Source: Gudongella sp964607545
GTDB taxonomy: Bacteria > Bacillota > Clostridia > Tissierellales > Tissierellaceae
NCBI GenBank assembly: GCA_964607545.1
Contig: CAZSLV010000075.1
Location: forward strand, 1 to 8,996
DNA: 8,996 nucleotides
Reading direction: 5' to 3'
A program made the translations under genes and the position numbers. The notes under the pieces were generated by a model that saw nothing but the letters and a program-made list of their open reading frames with translations, was not told the DNA's origin and did not search any database. Numbering within the stretch: position 1 is the stretch's first letter; the number at the start of each line of letters is the position of its first letter. Shown here piece by piece: positions 7,299 to 8,996 of the stretch.

Positions 7299-7439
7299 AT
7301 GTATATAGAGTGGATAATTGGCATTGTTTTATTTATTATTCTTATAAGTATGCAATTAAGTATAAACCTAATCTTAAAAGAATTAAGAGAAATTAAAGAT
7401 ATCTTAAAGATAATATATAAACACGAGAGGAGAGAATAA
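7299..7439 (+). CDS. 46-aa single-span membrane peptide, unknown function
   Basis: An ATG at 7299 opens a 46-codon frame ending in TAA at 7437-7439. AAGG (7287-7290) lies 8 nt upstream as ribosome binding site. The product begins MYIEWIIGIVLFIILISMQL, a clear hydrophobic span (about residues 5-26). It then has a charged tail with Leu/Ile spaced among Lys, Glu and Arg (KELREIKDILKIIYKHERRE), which could be an amphipathic or coiled-coil helix. The hpt start codon is one base after its stop, and the hpt ribosome binding site GAGAGGAGAG lies inside its last codons, so translation is probably coupled. No in-frame start lies between the ribosome binding site and this ATG. I do not recognise a family. 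The good ribosome binding site, the amphipathic design and the tight junction argue for a real gene; conservation in relatives would settle it. Confidence 0.65.
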   Translation: MYIEWIIGIVLFIILISMQLSINLILKELREIKDILKIIYKHERRE

Positions 7440-7440
7440 T

Positions 7441-7965
7441 TTGATCGACAATAAAAAAGAAAAAGTACTTTATGAAAGGGAAACAATTAAAAAAAGAGTT
7501 GGGGAATTGGGTAAAGAGTTAGGCAAGAACTATAAGGGTAAGGACTTAGTGGTGGTTTCCCTCCTAAAGGGGTCCTTTGTCTTTACTGCAGACTTAACTA
7601 GGGAGATGGATATTCCCTTAGAAGTAGACTTTATGACTACAGCTAGCTATGGAAATAGTGAAATTTCTTCTGGTGATGTAAAAATCCTCCAAGATATAAG
7701 GTCTGATATTGAGGGTAAGGATGTATTAATAGTAGATGATATAATAGATACAGGCCATACTATAGTGAGAGTTATAGACCATTTAAAAGAAAAAAAACCT
7801 AATTCTATTAAGGTATGCGTTATGTTAGATAAGCCAAGTAGGAGGCAAATAGATATTTCACCTGACTATGTTGGCTATGAAATTCCTGATGTCTTTATAG
7901 TAGGCTATGGATTAAATTATGGTAAATATTATAGGAATACCCCATATATATTTACCTTTGAATAA
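7441..7965 (+). CDS. hpt: Hypoxanthine phosphoribosyltransferase
   Basis: This purine-salvage enzyme converts hypoxanthine (and often guanine) plus PRPP to IMP or GMP in the cytoplasm. It is 174 aa, close to the usual 175-185. The PRPP-binding signature VLIVDDIIDTGHTI is at residues 95-108, LLKGS at 41-45, MTTASYG at 65-71, and the base-recognition segment LDKPSRR at 129-135. The late motif reads VGYGLNY (154-160) where most relatives, as I recall them, have VGYGLDY, so the Asp that helps position magnesium is Asn here. The start is TTG 7441, with AGAGGAGA at 7426-7433 placed correctly, and it lies one base after the small membrane-peptide gene. The downstream CPBP gene follows by 55 bp with no terminator. 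The hpt call is strong; base preference is not readable. Confidence 0.96.
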   Translation: MIDNKKEKVLYERETIKKRVGELGKELGKNYKGKDLVVVSLLKGSFVFTADLTREMDIPLEVDFMTTASYGNSEISSGDVKILQDIRSDIEGKDVLIVDDIIDTGHTIVRVIDHLKEKKPNSIKVCVMLDKPSRRQIDISPDYVGYEIPDVFIVGYGLNYGKYYRNTPYIFTFE

Positions 7966-8020
7966 GTAAGGCTATGTAATTTTATAAGAATTGTTAGGTG
8001 ACTAAAAAGGAAGTGTGGAC

Positions 8021-8996
8021 TTGATTAGAAAAGACTTACCCAGTATAAATAGCGTCAATATACTTTTTTTAATAGTGGGCTTATTACTTTTATTTGTAGG
8101 TTCAAGGGCTCAAAGAAATGACTTGTACCAGGGTGTAATAATTACTGAATACTTGCTTATTTTACTTCCCACTATTATTTTTTTAAAGGTTAGGGGTTTT
8201 TCTTTAAAAAGAGTCTTAAAACTCAATCCCCTTAGCCTAAAGCAATTTGTATATATATTTTTTATTATGGTATTTGCCTACCCTGTGGCAGTTTTTTTAA
8301 ATTTTATAATGATTGCTTTGGTTTCTTCTGTAAGCCAAGCTGTCCCAATCTCGGTACCCATACCTGATAATTTTCTAGACTACCTAATAGGCTTATTTGT
8401 GGTTGCAATAACCCCTGGTATTTGTGAAGAGGTTATGTTTAGGGGGACCCTACAAGCAGCTTATAGTAAACTTTCTATAAAAAAAGGCTTAATAATTTCC
8501 TCCATACTCTTTGGTATATTTCACTTTAACCTCTTAAACCTCCTAGGGCCAATTTTTTTAGGCCTGGTACTTGGAATTATTCTTATTAAGACAAATAGCC
8601 TATATGGGTCTATACTAGGTCATATACTAAACAATGCATTTGCAATGACCTTGGGCTATGTAATCTTAAAATTTACCAAGGATATTGACATCATAAGTAA
8701 AGATGTCCCCTTGTTGGATTCAAGTATTCAAGCAGCCCTAACTGGACTTGTTCTTCTTACCCTTGCCCTAAGTTCCTTTGTAGTCCTATATGTACTGTTA
8801 AAAAACTTACCTACAAGTAAGGTTTTAGAAGAACCTTCTCTTACTTCTGTGGAATCTGACCTGCAACTTGAGGATGATTTACTACTAAAGTCTGAAATAG
8901 TAGAAGTAAGAGAAAGAATTATGTGGAGCCCCCTAATAATAATTGGAGGGATTTTCATATATTCTAATTGGGTTTATTTTTTTAGTAGTTTAATAT
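8021..8996 (+). CDS. CPBP (CAAX/Abi) intramembrane metalloprotease family protein, 3' end outside window
   Basis: An open frame runs from TTG 8021 to the last base (325 codons plus one nt) without a stop. An in-frame TAA at 8003-8005 bounds it upstream. GTG 8015 is in frame but too close to the AAGGA at 8007-8011; TTG 8021 is properly spaced. The three motifs of the CPBP family are present: E136-E137-x3-R141 (GICEEVMFRG), F164-x3-H168 (FGIFH) and H201-x3-N205 (GHILNN). These are the metal-site residues of bacterial relatives of the eukaryotic Rce1 CAAX protease. Several membrane spans are visible (about 12-27, 39-56, 76-101, 119-134, 150-200). After the core come another span (about 233-258), an acidic hydrophilic linker (262-298) and a further hydrophobic span. 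Substrate is unknown; family members act in peptide or bacteriocin self-immunity or protein maturation. Confidence 0.88.
   Translation, partial: MIRKDLPSINSVNILFLIVGLLLLFVGSRAQRNDLYQGVIITEYLLILLPTIIFLKVRGFSLKRVLKLNPLSLKQFVYIFFIMVFAYPVAVFLNFIMIALVSSVSQAVPISVPIPDNFLDYLIGLFVVAITPGICEEVMFRGTLQAAYSKLSIKKGLIISSILFGIFHFNLLNLLGPIFLGLVLGIILIKTNSLYGSILGHILNNAFAMTLGYVILKFTKDIDIISKDVPLLDSSIQAALTGLVLLTLALSSFVVLYVLLKNLPTSKVLEEPSLTSVESDLQLEDDLLLKSEIVEVRERIMWSPLIIIGGIFIYSNWVYFFSSLI

Noticed and set aside
7262..7486. 74-codon frame on the - strand across the small ORF and hpt start
   Set aside because: It has no good ribosome binding site and lies opposite two + strand genes with proper signals.
8728..8958. 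76-codon frame on the - strand at the end of the window
   Set aside because: It is antisense to the CPBP gene; its Ser/Arg-rich composition is typical of a shadow frame.

Overview
The window looks like a chromosomal housekeeping segment from a low-G+C Bacillota, plausibly Tissierellia/Peptoniphilaceae-like. The evidence is an A+T-rich composition (about one third G+C by eye), strong purine-rich ribosome binding sites, several TTG starts, a T-box riboswitch in front of valS, and protein sequences typical of anaerobic Firmicutes. The assignment to class or family is an inference. All genes read on the + strand, and I see no convincing gene on the - strand.

Layout. Bases 1-876 hold a LysR-type regulator whose first codon or codons lie just outside the window. 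A small DUF2007-like protein follows (936-1169). A near-consensus sigma-A promoter (1186-1214) and a roughly 120-nt leader with a strong hairpin precede trpS (1339-2331, TTG start), followed by pgsA (2421-2975). A perfect-consensus promoter (TTGACA, 17 bp, TATAAT) lies across the end of pgsA and drives a complete T-box leader with a GUA valine specifier (about 2991-3225). This controls valS (3246-5888) and the closely following folC (5898-7190). A hairpin whose loop contains the folC stop codon probably ends that unit. Next come a 46-codon membrane peptide gene (7299-7439), hpt one base downstream (7441-7965, TTG start), and a CPBP/CAAX-type intramembrane protease (8021 to the window end, TTG start, 3' end missing).

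How the genes work together. trpS and valS charge tRNA. valS is regulated by uncharged tRNA-Val through the T-box, and folC (folate polyglutamylation) is probably carried along by read-through. pgsA commits CDP-diacylglycerol to phosphatidylglycerol, and hpt salvages purine bases. The LysR regulator, the DUF2007 protein, the 46-aa peptide and the CPBP protease are the parts whose exact roles cannot be read from the sequence. I found no mobile element, CRISPR array, tRNA or rRNA, and no multi-gene system that looks new. The best second-look items are the small membrane peptide coupled to hpt, the possible attenuator ahead of trpS, and the long C-terminal extension of the CPBP protein.
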